From Fimbriimonadaceae bacterium (GTDB lineage: Bacteria; Armatimonadota; Fimbriimonadia; Fimbriimonadales; Fimbriimonadaceae), in the NCBI GenBank assembly GCA_025455775.1, contig JALOLT010000012.1, positions 1-37,686 of the forward strand: a DNA stretch of 37,686 nt, in the 5' to 3' direction. The notes beneath the pieces are model-generated. The model worked only from the letters and a program-made list of their open reading frames with translations, searched no databases and was not told the origin of the DNA. Positions 17,278-24,411 of this stretch are shown here, piece after piece. The translations under genes were made by a program, and so were the position numbers. Position 1 is the first letter of the stretch, and each line of letters opens with the position of its first letter.

Positions 17278-17348
17278 CTTAACCCTTGACGGAATCCCCT
17301 TAACAAAACCATAATCCGGCCAGGAGCACTGTTGCTTAACCCTTGACG
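17278..17348. repeat. 14-base direct repeat upstream of amt
   Basis: CTTAACCCTTGACG occurs identically at 17278-17291 and 17335-17348, 57 bases apart, both in the 175 bases before amt. Repeated exact motifs in a leader suggest regulator binding or a duplicated promoter element (each contains TTGACG). No regulator can be named. Confidence 0.6.
17286..17315 (+). promoter_or_regulatory. Candidate sigma-70 type promoter for amt
   Basis: TTGACG at 17286-17291 and CATAAT at 17310-17315 are separated by 18 bases, giving a start point roughly 55 bases before the amt ATG. The -35 lies inside the first copy of the 14-base direct repeat. No second good -10 follows the second copy. Confidence 0.5.
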
Positions 17349-17377
17349 ATGTTGTCGCGACTCGGAGACGCACGGTT

Positions 17378-18733
17378 ATGTCAAAGGTTCTTCATCGCAT
17401 CGTTACTCTGATTGCTTTTCTCAGCCTATCGGCTCTCGCCTTTTCCCAAACGGAATCTCCCGCTCCAGCCATTTCGCCCGCCGACTCCGTTTGGATGATT
17501 GTTGCAACTGCCTTGGTGCTCATCATGACGCCAGCTTTGGCACTCTTTTACGGAGGGTTGGTTCACCGCAAGAACGTCTTGAACACAATGCTCCTGAGCT
17601 TCGCCATGATGGGTGTCGTGAGCTTGGTTTGGGTTTTGGTGGGTTTCAGCATTGCCTTTGGCCCAAGCAGCAATGGACTGTGGGGAAATCTGCAATATGC
17701 CTTTGGTGAAGGCCTTTCTGTGACACAGCCCTTCGCCACTCTGACAATCCCCGTCGCTCTCTTCATGCTCTTCCAAATGAAGTTTGCGATTATCACTCCG
17801 GCTCTCATCTCAGGAGCGGTTGTGGAGCGGGCCAAGTTTGGCGCTTTCCTCTTGTTTACGGCGATCTGGACAATTCTTGTTTATAGTGTGGTGAGCTGCT
17901 GGGTTTGGAACAGTGATGGCTGGCTTTTCAAATTGGGGGCACTCGATTTTGCTGGCGGAACAGTGGTGCACGTTGCATCTGGTTTCGCAGCCCTTGGGAT
18001 CTGTGTGGCTTTGGGAACGCGTAAGCACCCGGGAGCCCAGCCTCACAACACGACCCTCACGCTGCTCGGAGCTGGGCTCCTGTGGTTTGGATGGTTTGGG
18101 TTCAATGCAGGCTCGGCCTATGCGATCAACGACATCGCGATCAATGCATTCTTGGTGACTCATATTGCCGCCGCGGCTGGGATGTGTGCCTGGATGGCAG
18201 TCGAATATCTGGTTGAGAAGAAGGTGAGTGCGGTCGGAGCCGCTTCTGGGCTCGTGGCTGGCTTAGTTGGGATCACCCCAGCGGCAGGCTTTGTGAATGT
18301 TATCGGGGGGCTGGTGATCGGGCTTTCGGCTGGCGCGGTTTGCTTCTATGGCATCAGGCTCAAACACAAACTTGGCTATGACGACGCACTTGACGTGGTG
18401 GGCCTGCACGGAATGGGGGGGATTATCGGTTCGATCTTGACCGGCGTCTTTGCCTCTGCGTCTGTGAATCCTCTGGTCACGGAGAGTTTGGTTCACGGTC
18501 GGATCGCTTTGGTCGGGAAGCAGGCTTTGGGGGTCGGTGCGGTGGCGGTCTTTTCCTTGGTCGTTTCGTGGCTGTTGGCAAAGGCGATTGACAAGGTGAT
18601 TGGCCTGAGAGTGAATGAGGCAGACGAGGAGGTTGGTTTGGACGTCGTGACCCATGGGGAGGCTGGCTATGCCTTAGTCGGTGATGAGTTAGGGCAGCCT
18701 GCTTTGGAGCGAGAGAAGACGCCGGTTGGTTGA
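17378..18733 (+). CDS. amt: Ammonium transporter (Amt family)
   Basis: A 451-residue polytopic membrane protein that conducts ammonia/ammonium. It has an N-terminal signal sequence (about 1-23) and about eleven helices. Family motifs are FYGGLVHRKNVLNT (57-70), the periplasmic gate region, and the conserved pore histidines His198 (GGTVVHVASG) and His344 (VGLHGMGGI). NTTLTLLGAGLLWFGWFGFNAGS (224-246) is the Amt signature. The C-terminus KLGYDDALDVVGLHG and the cytoplasmic tail are present. No glnB/glnK gene follows, so the PII partner is encoded elsewhere. The gene is isolated between two inverted copies of a GC-rich repeat, with the promoter-like sequence inside the interval. Confidence 0.96.
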   Translation: MSKVLHRIVTLIAFLSLSALAFSQTESPAPAISPADSVWMIVATALVLIMTPALALFYGGLVHRKNVLNTMLLSFAMMGVVSLVWVLVGFSIAFGPSSNGLWGNLQYAFGEGLSVTQPFATLTIPVALFMLFQMKFAIITPALISGAVVERAKFGAFLLFTAIWTILVYSVVSCWVWNSDGWLFKLGALDFAGGTVVHVASGFAALGICVALGTRKHPGAQPHNTTLTLLGAGLLWFGWFGFNAGSAYAINDIAINAFLVTHIAAAAGMCAWMAVEYLVEKKVSAVGAASGLVAGLVGITPAAGFVNVIGGLVIGLSAGAVCFYGIRLKHKLGYDDALDVVGLHGMGGIIGSILTGVFASASVNPLVTESLVHGRIALVGKQALGVGAVAVFSLVVSWLLAKAIDKVIGLRVNEADEEVGLDVVTHGEAGYALVGDELGQPALEREKTPVG

Positions 18734-18741
18734 GGCCAAAA

Positions 18742-18912
18742 GGGGCTGTCTCAAGAGGGATTAGGCCCAATTTCTTGGGGTATGCCTGCCCCGCCTCCCC
18801 GAGGCCACGCCCTCCCCTCCGCCTTCGCTTCGGGGCTGCGCCTCGGCGGGGCAGGTGAGTGTCCATGACTCGATCGGACTGCATTCTTGGAAGCCCAACA
18901 AGGGCTGCCTCA
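18742..18912. repeat. GC-rich intergenic repeat, right copy (inverted)
   Basis: Core 18783-18855 is the inverted counterpart of 17094-17165. The homology continues outward on the side away from amt: GCATTCT plus the following GGACT-type block at 18870-18887 corresponds to 17049-17068. The amt-proximal end, GGGGCTGTCTCAAGAG at 18742-18757, matches the terminal sequence of the left copy. The distal end is more diverged (GGGCTGCCTCAC). It begins eight bases after the amt stop, so it may also act as the amt terminator. Confidence 0.72.
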
Positions 18913-18976
18913 CCCAAACACCCTTCCCCCGTAACCATACCGGGTCGAGGGGCTTTCGGAGGGGGCTGTAAAAAAC

Positions 18977-19002
18977 GGGACTGCCTCCATTGAGACAGTC
19001 CC
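18977..19002 (-). terminator. Rho-independent terminator of the double-CxxC protein gene
   Basis: GGGACTG-C-CTC pairs with GAG-A-CAGTCCC around a CATT loop. On the - strand it is followed by CGTTTTTTAC. It lies 46 bases after the stop of the gene at 19049-19603. Confidence 0.85.
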
Positions 19003-19048
19003 AGGAAGTTCGGGATTCACGAGAGAACCACGAAATTTGGAGCGGAGC

Positions 19049-19603
19049 TTACTTCGTGGCTTCGGCCTTGGTGATGGCAGCGTTGAGCTTGTTGACGTGG
19101 GCTCGGTTGGAAGCATCGAAGTTGACGATGGTGTCAACGATGGTTCGCTTGGAGTACACGAAGACAGTGTTCTTCACTTCTGGGCCTGTGTTGAGCTTGT
19201 AGTCCTTGATCGCGCTGTCGTCCTTACCGATGTAGGCCATTGCAACGTTCTCGAAGGCCTTGTTCTTACCAGCGGTCTTGGCGAAGTTCTCGCAATTCTC
19301 GCAAGTTGTGACCTTGATCATAAAGGCCTTGAATTCGCTCTTGCTGTCAGCAACTCTCTTGTTGAGCAGTTGGGCAGTGGCGACAACGTTCTTTTCTGTA
19401 TCGCTGTTGATCCACACTTGGACGGCAGGTCGGTTACCGTACTTGCAGGGAGGACAGGTGTCGGTACCCTTGTCTGGGCCAGCAACGTGGGTGGGGTGGA
19501 AGGGGATCACTCGGTCACCAGCGCGAAGACCGGAGGTCACAGCAGCGAAAGCTGGCAGGGCAATTGCAGCCACAGCCATACCGGCAAAGATAGCTCGATT
19601 CAT
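19049..19603 (-). CDS. Secreted thioredoxin-like protein with two CxxC motifs
   Basis: A 184-residue protein with a clear signal peptide ending AFAAV near residue 21. The mature part begins GLRAGDRVIPFHPTHVAGPD and carries CPPC at 50-53 and CENC at 101-104. VQVWINSDTEKN and VFVYSKRTIVDTIVNFD look like thioredoxin-fold strands. Similar proteins with an HPTHVxGPDKGT segment occur in planctomycetes and armatimonads as far as I recall, usually as hypothetical or thioredoxin-domain proteins. It is expected to be periplasmic and may take part in thiol-disulfide exchange or bind a metal; that role is inference from the CxxC pairs. AGGA precedes the ATG and a strong terminator follows, so it is probably monocistronic. 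Confidence 0.75.
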   Translation of the reverse strand: MNRAIFAGMAVAAIALPAFAAVTSGLRAGDRVIPFHPTHVAGPDKGTDTCPPCKYGNRPAVQVWINSDTEKNVVATAQLLNKRVADSKSEFKAFMIKVTTCENCENFAKTAGKNKAFENVAMAYIGKDDSAIKDYKLNTGPEVKNTVFVYSKRTIVDTIVNFDASNRAHVNKLNAAITKAEATK

Positions 19604-19693
19604 GGTTAGTTCGTCCTAAGTGTGCCGACCATCGGAGCTCCGCAAGCAAGCACAACTTGAGTTGAGAATGCGTGATAGTCTCGTGAAGTTCCT

Positions 19694-19719
19694 GGGTAGG
19701 CCCAAATTGGGGCCTACCC
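19694..19719. terminator. Perfect hairpin downstream of the flagellar operon
   Basis: A perfect 10-base stem (GGGTAGGCCC at 19694-19703, GGGCCTACCC at 19710-19719) with a 6-base loop sits 55 bases after the last flagellar-operon gene, read on the - strand. No T-run follows, so it may end the transcript with help or stabilise its 3' end. Confidence 0.65.
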
Positions 19720-19774
19720 GGATCCTGTGGCCTAGATTTCCCCGATAGCTCGGTCGACCAGAGCCCTCACTTCT

Positions 19775-20320
19775 TTAGGGGGTTGCCGAGGGTGAGGCTG
19801 CGAGGCGTTCGATCTCTTTGCTCACTTTGGCAGCCCGTTTGGGATCAAGCCCGGTGAGGACTTCGCCTGCCTTTTCGGGATCCATCTTGCTCAGAATCAG
19901 GGCCAGGTCTGGATCTCGATACTCGGAGGCGATCTTGAGGAGTTGTTCTTTTTCGATTCCATCCCAGAGGGTCGCGACCTTTTTCGCCCCTTTCGCCGGG
20001 TCTGGCTTTGGGCCTTCGTCTGCGGGGGGTTGGGGGTTTTTCGGTTTCGTCACGGCCGGCACTTGAGCTTGTTTGGTTGGCGGGGCAGGAGCTTTTTCGC
20101 TCGCCTTTTCGGCATCAGGCTTGTAGAGCAAAGCGGCCGATGACTTCTTGGGGCTGATCCCTGGGATTTTGACGATTCCCTTTTGGGCGAGGAAGAAGAC
20201 AGCACCGCCACCAGCAAGGAGGAGGACCACCAGCACAACGAGGATGACCTTCACCAACTTGCCTTTCTTTTTCGGGGCAGCTGGTACCCCAGTGGCAAGG
20301 GATTGGGCAGGTGCACTCAT
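19775..20320 (-). CDS. Single-pass protein with MgtE_N/MotE-like C-terminal domain
   Basis: A 181-residue protein at the end of the flagellar operon. A basic N-terminus ([10 protein letters not shown]) precedes one membrane helix (about 22-44). A Pro/Lys/Ala-rich linker (about 60-112) leads to a helical domain at 115-172. That domain reads [19 protein letters not shown]...[35 protein letters not shown], which has the pattern of MgtE N-terminal and MotE/FliG-like helical repeats. In other bacteria MotE is a periplasmic chaperone for the motor protein MotC. The membrane end also resembles FliL. A role at the motor or in the switch complex is inferred from position and domain. Its ATG overlaps the transglycosylase stop by four bases. 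Confidence 0.72.
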   Translation of the reverse strand: MSAPAQSLATGVPAAPKKKGKLVKVILVVLVVLLLAGGGAVFFLAQKGIVKIPGISPKKSSAALLYKPDAEKASEKAPAPPTKQAQVPAVTKPKNPQPPADEGPKPDPAKGAKKVATLWDGIEKEQLLKIASEYRDPDLALILSKMDPEKAGEVLTGLDPKRAAKVSKEIERLAASPSATP

Positions 20321-20985
20321 CGTCGTAAGCCCTCAGCTCGGTCGGTCACTCTCTTCACGTAGTTTTGGGTTTCAGCGAAGGGAGGGATCCCCCCGTGGCG
20401 TTGCACTGCACCTGGCCCAGCGTTATAGGCAGCCAAGGCCAAGGGCAGGTTATTGTCGAACTGTTTGAGCATTTGGGAGAGGTAGCGAGCCCCTCCCTCC
20501 AGATTCTCGGCTGGGTTAAAGGGGTTTTGGACTCCCAACATCCTGGCTGTCCCTGGCATGAGTTGGGTGAGGCCTTGGGCACCAGCGCGGCTGACAGTCG
20601 AGTTTTCGTAACTTGATTCGGTTTGAACAAGGGCTTCAAACACGTCCGGATCTAGGCCATGTTTCAGGGCAGTTGACCGGATAAGGCCCCGGAGCTCCGG
20701 TGTCGCCTTTGGCCATTCGGCCAGGGGAGCGAGAGGATTTTGGCCACCTGCAGGCCTGATTCCCAGGGAGCCTGGGTCAAGGGGCAGAGGCGAGGAAAGG
20801 CCACCTGGGACGACTCTCATGTTCCCGCCGATCTGGCCTTCCAGTGAGGGAAGAGGGAATGGCTGCGGTGTGAAACCGGGACTCGGGACTTGGCTCTGGC
20901 GGTTCAGGGAAAGACTGTCGACCCGGCTCTGCAATTCCTGCATCCGTTGGCTTGCCCCTTCGAAGCCTCTCAGGCGGATATTCAT
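20317..20985 (-). CDS. Lytic transglycosylase (SLT family) in flagellar operon
   Basis: A 222-residue protein whose C-terminal half (about 97-215) is an SLT/goose-lysozyme-like domain. Catalytic Glu123 lies in [28 protein letters not shown] (135-147) and [13 protein letters not shown] (182-194) are the standard motifs. The N-terminal half is Pro/Gly-rich linker starting [22 protein letters not shown], which resembles rod-associated proteins. I chose the ATG at 20985 because AGGAGA precedes it and it shares ATGA with the fliJ stop; the longer frame would add eight residues. It probably opens peptidoglycan for the rod, a job done by FlgJ in proteobacteria. There is no obvious signal peptide, so export may use the flagellar system. 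Confidence 0.85.
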   Translation of the reverse strand: MNIRLRGFEGASQRMQELQSRVDSLSLNRQSQVPSPGFTPQPFPLPSLEGQIGGNMRVVPGGLSSPLPLDPGSLGIRPAGGQNPLAPLAEWPKATPELRGLIRSTALKHGLDPDVFEALVQTESSYENSTVSRAGAQGLTQLMPGTARMLGVQNPFNPAENLEGGARYLSQMLKQFDNNLPLALAAYNAGPGAVQRHGGIPPFAETQNYVKRVTDRAEGLRR

Positions 20986-21404
20986 GGAGTTCTCCTCATC
21001 ACAGCCCATTCATCGAGTGCGTTTTGCTCGAGCCTCGTCTCCTCGATCTGCCACTCGGCGAGGGCCCTTTCGCGGAGCTTCAGAAGGGCTTCTGATTCTT
21101 GTTTGGCAAAGATCCAAGCGAGGCGGAAAGTTTCTTCCTCGTCGACCAGGACAGAAATGACAGCTGCTTGACTCTGGATTAGATCTTCCAGACGTTCAAC
21201 GAAGGAACCATGCGAGAGGATGAGGTGGAGATCTTCGGACGACCTTTCTGGGATCTGGCTTGCGAGATCTCGCTCCATCCTGGCTTTGTCTGCTTCTGCT
21301 CCGTTCGTCCTGGCTTTTGCCTGAAGGAAAGCATCTTTGGCTTGCTTCTCGAGGAGTTGGCGATATTCGAGGAGCCGTTGGAGCCGCCACTGAAACTTAG
21401 CCAT
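20982..21404 (-). CDS. fliJ: Flagellar export protein FliJ
   Basis: A 140-residue, almost entirely helical protein beginning [19 protein letters not shown], which is the FliJ N-terminal pattern (F.F.L..vL.yR). The rest is a charged coiled coil. FliJ fits in the FliI ATPase ring and helps deliver substrates to the export gate. The true start is the ATG at 21404, overlapping the fliI stop by eight bases; a longer open frame runs further upstream into fliI but has no family similarity. The call rests on position and coiled-coil pattern, because FliJ is poorly conserved. Confidence 0.85.
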   Translation of the reverse strand: MAKFQWRLQRLLEYRQLLEKQAKDAFLQAKARTNGAEADKARMERDLASQIPERSSEDLHLILSHGSFVERLEDLIQSQAAVISVLVDEEETFRLAWIFAKQESEALLKLRERALAEWQIEETRLEQNALDEWAVMRRTP

Positions 21405-22713
21405 AGATGAGCTCCTCGAGTTGGTTTCTGGTTGCTTGGTAGTCGCTCCCTTCCGTCTTATCTTGCCGGAGCAGGGAATTGATTCGATCCCATTTTGCAA
21501 TGGCTTCGTCGGATTTTGGTTGGCTTCCGGCTTTGTATGCCCCAACCGAAACGAGGTCTTCGACATCATGATAAGCAGCGATGAGTTCGCGGGTTGCGTT
21601 AGCTTGCCTTACATGTTCAGCGTCGGTCACCATCGGCATCACACGGCTCAGGCTATTCATAACGTCGATCGGGGGATAGTGGCCGCGGCTGGTGAGGCGG
21701 CGACTTAGAACGATGTGGCCGTCGAGGATGGATCGGGTGGCATCGGCGATTGGTTCGTTTTGGTCGTCGCCATCGACCAAGACTGTATAAATGGCAGTGA
21801 TGGCGCCTTTTGATCCGCAACCAGCTCTCTCCATGAGTCGGGGCAAGAGGGCAAAGACGCTGGGGGTGTATCCCTTGGTGCTTGGCGGTTCGCCGACTGC
21901 CAAGCCAACTTCGCGCTGGGCCATGGCAAATCGGGTGACGGAGTCCATCATCAGCATGACGTTTAGCCCTTGGTCGCGGAAAGATTCGGCGATTGCCGTG
22001 GCAGTGAGAGCGGCTTTGATTCTGACGAGGGCTGGTTCGTCGCTTGTGGCGCAGACGACGACCGATCGGGCGAGTCCTTCTGGCCCGAGGTCATTGGCGA
22101 TGAACTCTCTGACTTCACGGCCCCGCTCGCCTACCAGGGCGATCACGTTGACGTCGGCAAGCCCATTGCGCGCAATCATTCCGAGCAGGGTGCTCTTGCC
22201 GACTCCCGATCCGGCAAAGATTCCCATTCTCTGGCCAATTCCAAGGGTGAGAACGGAGTCGATGGCGCGCACCCCAGTGACATAGGGCTTTTCGATCATC
22301 TGCCGTTCCATCGCATTGGGGGGCGGAGCAATGTTCGGATATGTCTCGTTGGTTCCCAGGGCTCCCAGGCCATCCATCGGGCGTCCGAGTCCATCCAGAA
22401 CTCGCCCGAGGAGGGAAGGGCCGATCGGGACTCTGAGGCAGGTGCCAGTTGCTCGAACCGAAGCCCCTGGTTGAATCCCTGTCATTTCGCCGAGGGGCAT
22501 GAGAAGGACTTTATCAGAGCGGAAACCCACCACTTCGCAGGAAATTGGGGGCTCACCAGCATGAGTTTCCACGAGGCAGACGTCACCGACTCGCGAAGCA
22601 GGGCCATTTGATTCTAAGACGAGGCCGACCACCTGGCTCACCTTGCCCAAAACCTCCCGCCGGTCGCAAGATTCGAAGGCTCTCAACATCTTGGGGAAGG
22701 TGGGGGACGTCAT
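21397..22713 (-). CDS. fliI: Flagellum-specific export ATPase FliI
   Basis: A 438-residue F1-beta-like ATPase that drives substrate unfolding for flagellar export. Walker A AGSGVGKST is at 167-175, the Walker B region is LNVMLMMDSVTRFAMAQREVGLAVGEPP, and GYTPSVFALLPRLMERAG follows. The N-terminal barrel contains GPSLLGRVLDGLGRPMDG, characteristic of FliI/YscN rather than F1 subunits. It overlaps fliH upstream and fliJ downstream by four and eight bases. Length and motifs are complete. Confidence 0.97.
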   Translation of the reverse strand: MTSPTFPKMLRAFESCDRREVLGKVSQVVGLVLESNGPASRVGDVCLVETHAGEPPISCEVVGFRSDKVLLMPLGEMTGIQPGASVRATGTCLRVPIGPSLLGRVLDGLGRPMDGLGALGTNETYPNIAPPPNAMERQMIEKPYVTGVRAIDSVLTLGIGQRMGIFAGSGVGKSTLLGMIARNGLADVNVIALVGERGREVREFIANDLGPEGLARSVVVCATSDEPALVRIKAALTATAIAESFRDQGLNVMLMMDSVTRFAMAQREVGLAVGEPPSTKGYTPSVFALLPRLMERAGCGSKGAITAIYTVLVDGDDQNEPIADATRSILDGHIVLSRRLTSRGHYPPIDVMNSLSRVMPMVTDAEHVRQANATRELIAAYHDVEDLVSVGAYKAGSQPKSDEAIAKWDRINSLLRQDKTEGSDYQATRNQLEELIYG

Positions 22714-23414
22714 GCTGCCTCGCCTCTGACTTGTTGGGAAAGGCGTTCGAGGTAGGTTTCAATGCGAGCGTCGATGACTCCCCCATCAGACTCGACCAAA
22801 CAACCGGTCAGGACATTGTCGTCACTCACGATCTCGATTCCTTGAATCGTGCTGACAGATTGCAGGATCTCTCCCTTTCGGGATTCGAGGACGCTTGCAT
22901 CGACAGGGTTGACTCGAACCCGGACGCTTGTTCCGGAACGGACTTCTAAGAGAGCCTCCTTGGCGATGGTCAGAATTGATTCCCTCGTGTGGGTCAATTC
23001 TTGGGCGAGGGCCCGGCGGGCAATTTCGAGAGCGAGTGCTGCCAGCTGCTCTTCGGAACGAATGAACCACTGATCCATTTGTTGTTGGAACTCATCCACC
23101 AAGCCCTGGAGGTTGTTGGCAAACATGGTGAGGAGCCCATCATGCTCACGGTTGAACTCATCGGTGGCTTGAATCATGCCAGTCTTTTGGCCTTCTTCGA
23201 TTCCGTCCCGTAGCCCTTTCTCCTTGCCTTGGAGGTAACCAAGGTGAAAGCCTTCTTGCTTACCGTCGGCTCTTGCTTGGGCTTTGGCAGCCTCGACCTC
23301 TTCCTTAGCCCACAGCTGTTGCTCCGCCTCTGCGACGATTTGAGTCACAGGTTTGAGCATTGGTAGGTAGCTCTGGCCGATGCCACTTCGTAGAATGTTC
23401 TTAGACGAGGACAT
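22710..23414 (-). CDS. fliH: Flagellar assembly protein FliH
   Basis: About 234 residues. FliH is the negative regulator and stator-like partner of FliI. The N-terminal part is a helical region with glycine-spaced repeats (GKQEGFHLGYLQGKEKGLRDGIEEGQKTG), the GxxxG pattern typical of FliH. The C-terminal part (VRVRVNPVDASVLESR, then VSDDNVLTGCLVESDGGVIDARIETYLERL) matches the conserved FliH/YscL end. I chose the ATG at 23414 because GGAGAAG stands six bases before it; an ATG at 23432 is possible but has no such signal. The start lies 14 bases inside fliG. Confidence 0.92.
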   Translation of the reverse strand: MSSSKNILRSGIGQSYLPMLKPVTQIVAEAEQQLWAKEEVEAAKAQARADGKQEGFHLGYLQGKEKGLRDGIEEGQKTGMIQATDEFNREHDGLLTMFANNLQGLVDEFQQQMDQWFIRSEEQLAALALEIARRALAQELTHTRESILTIAKEALLEVRSGTSVRVRVNPVDASVLESRKGEILQSVSTIQGIEIVSDDNVLTGCLVESDGGVIDARIETYLERLSQQVRGEAA

Positions 23415-24411
23415 CTTCTTCTCCGCGTCCAATCGTGATCTCTCCTGCTTCTTCTAGGCGTCTGATCACGCTCACGATTTTCTGCTGGGCTTCTTCGACT
23501 ACTTTGAGCTTCACAGGGCCCATATAGTCCATATCCTCTTTGAGCATTCCCATGGCTCGTTCGGACATGTTGCGGAAGATCTTCTCTTGCACTTCTTGGC
23601 CAACGGCCTTGAGGGCGGTTGCGAGTTCCTTCATGTCGACTTCTTTGAGCACTGCTTGGACGGCTCGGTCATCGAGACTGACGACGTCTTCGAAGACGAA
23701 CATCATGTTTTTGACTTCTTCGGCGAGTTCAGGGTTATTTTCGCTCAGGGCTTCGATGATCAGGCGTTCTGTTGCTCGGTCGCAACGGTTGAGCAGGTCG
23801 ACGAGGGCCTTGGGGCCTCCGGCTTTCGTCATTTCGGTATTGATGATCGAGTGCATCTTTCGCTCAAGAACCTGCTCGACTTTGCGGATCACTTCTGGAG
23901 GTGTCTGATCCATTGCCGCGACTCTCTCTGCGACTTCTCCGCGGAGATCTTGGGGAAGCTTTGTGAGGATCATTGCTGCTTGGTTCACTGGCATGTAGGA
24001 AAGGATGAGAGCGATCGTTTGGGGATGCTCGTCCTTGATGAATCCGAGAAGCTGTTGGGGGTCGGCGCGTTTGAGGAATTCGAAGGGGACGACTGCCATC
24101 GCTGACATGATCTTGCGGACCATCTCCTCTGCCCTTTCTGAGCCGAAAGCTGCTTCGAGGGTCTTTTTGGCATTGCCAAGACCACCTTCTGCGATGAAGT
24201 CTTGCGCTTGGGCCATCTCGTGGAATTCGCTGACGCAAGAGGCTCTCATCTCGGGGGTGACTTTTTCAAGTCGAGCAACTTCCAGGGAGAGGAGCTCAAT
24301 TTGCTCTTCGCTGAAGTGGCGAATGACTTGGCTTGCGACGTCTGGCCCGATCACAGCGAGGATGATCGCTGCCTTGCGCTTCGGGCTGAGTTCGACAACG
24401 TGCTTTCTCAC
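23401..24411 (-). CDS. fliG: Flagellar motor switch protein FliG
   Basis: A 336-residue rotor protein of the C-ring. Conserved parts include KAAIILAVIGPDVASQVIRHFSEEQIELLS (N-domain), the EHPQT motif in GFIKDEHPQTIALIL, the central ARM segment, and the C-terminal torque region with MMFVFEDVVSLDDRAVQAVLKEVDMKELATALK carrying the charged residues that contact the stator. The C-terminus EEAQQKIVSVIRRLEEAGEI is typical. The start is GTG, overlapping the fliF stop by four bases. Confidence 0.97.
   Translation of the reverse strand: MRKHVVELSPKRKAAIILAVIGPDVASQVIRHFSEEQIELLSLEVARLEKVTPEMRASCVSEFHEMAQAQDFIAEGGLGNAKKTLEAAFGSERAEEMVRKIMSAMAVVPFEFLKRADPQQLLGFIKDEHPQTIALILSYMPVNQAAMILTKLPQDLRGEVAERVAAMDQTPPEVIRKVEQVLERKMHSIINTEMTKAGGPKALVDLLNRCDRATERLIIEALSENNPELAEEVKNMMFVFEDVVSLDDRAVQAVLKEVDMKELATALKAVGQEVQEKIFRNMSERAMGMLKEDMDYMGPVKLKVVEEAQQKIVSVIRRLEEAGEITIGRGEEDVLV

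Noticed and set aside
17426-18163. - strand open frames opposite amt
   Set aside because: They are antisense to a well-supported Amt gene and show low-complexity His/Gln/Ser composition.
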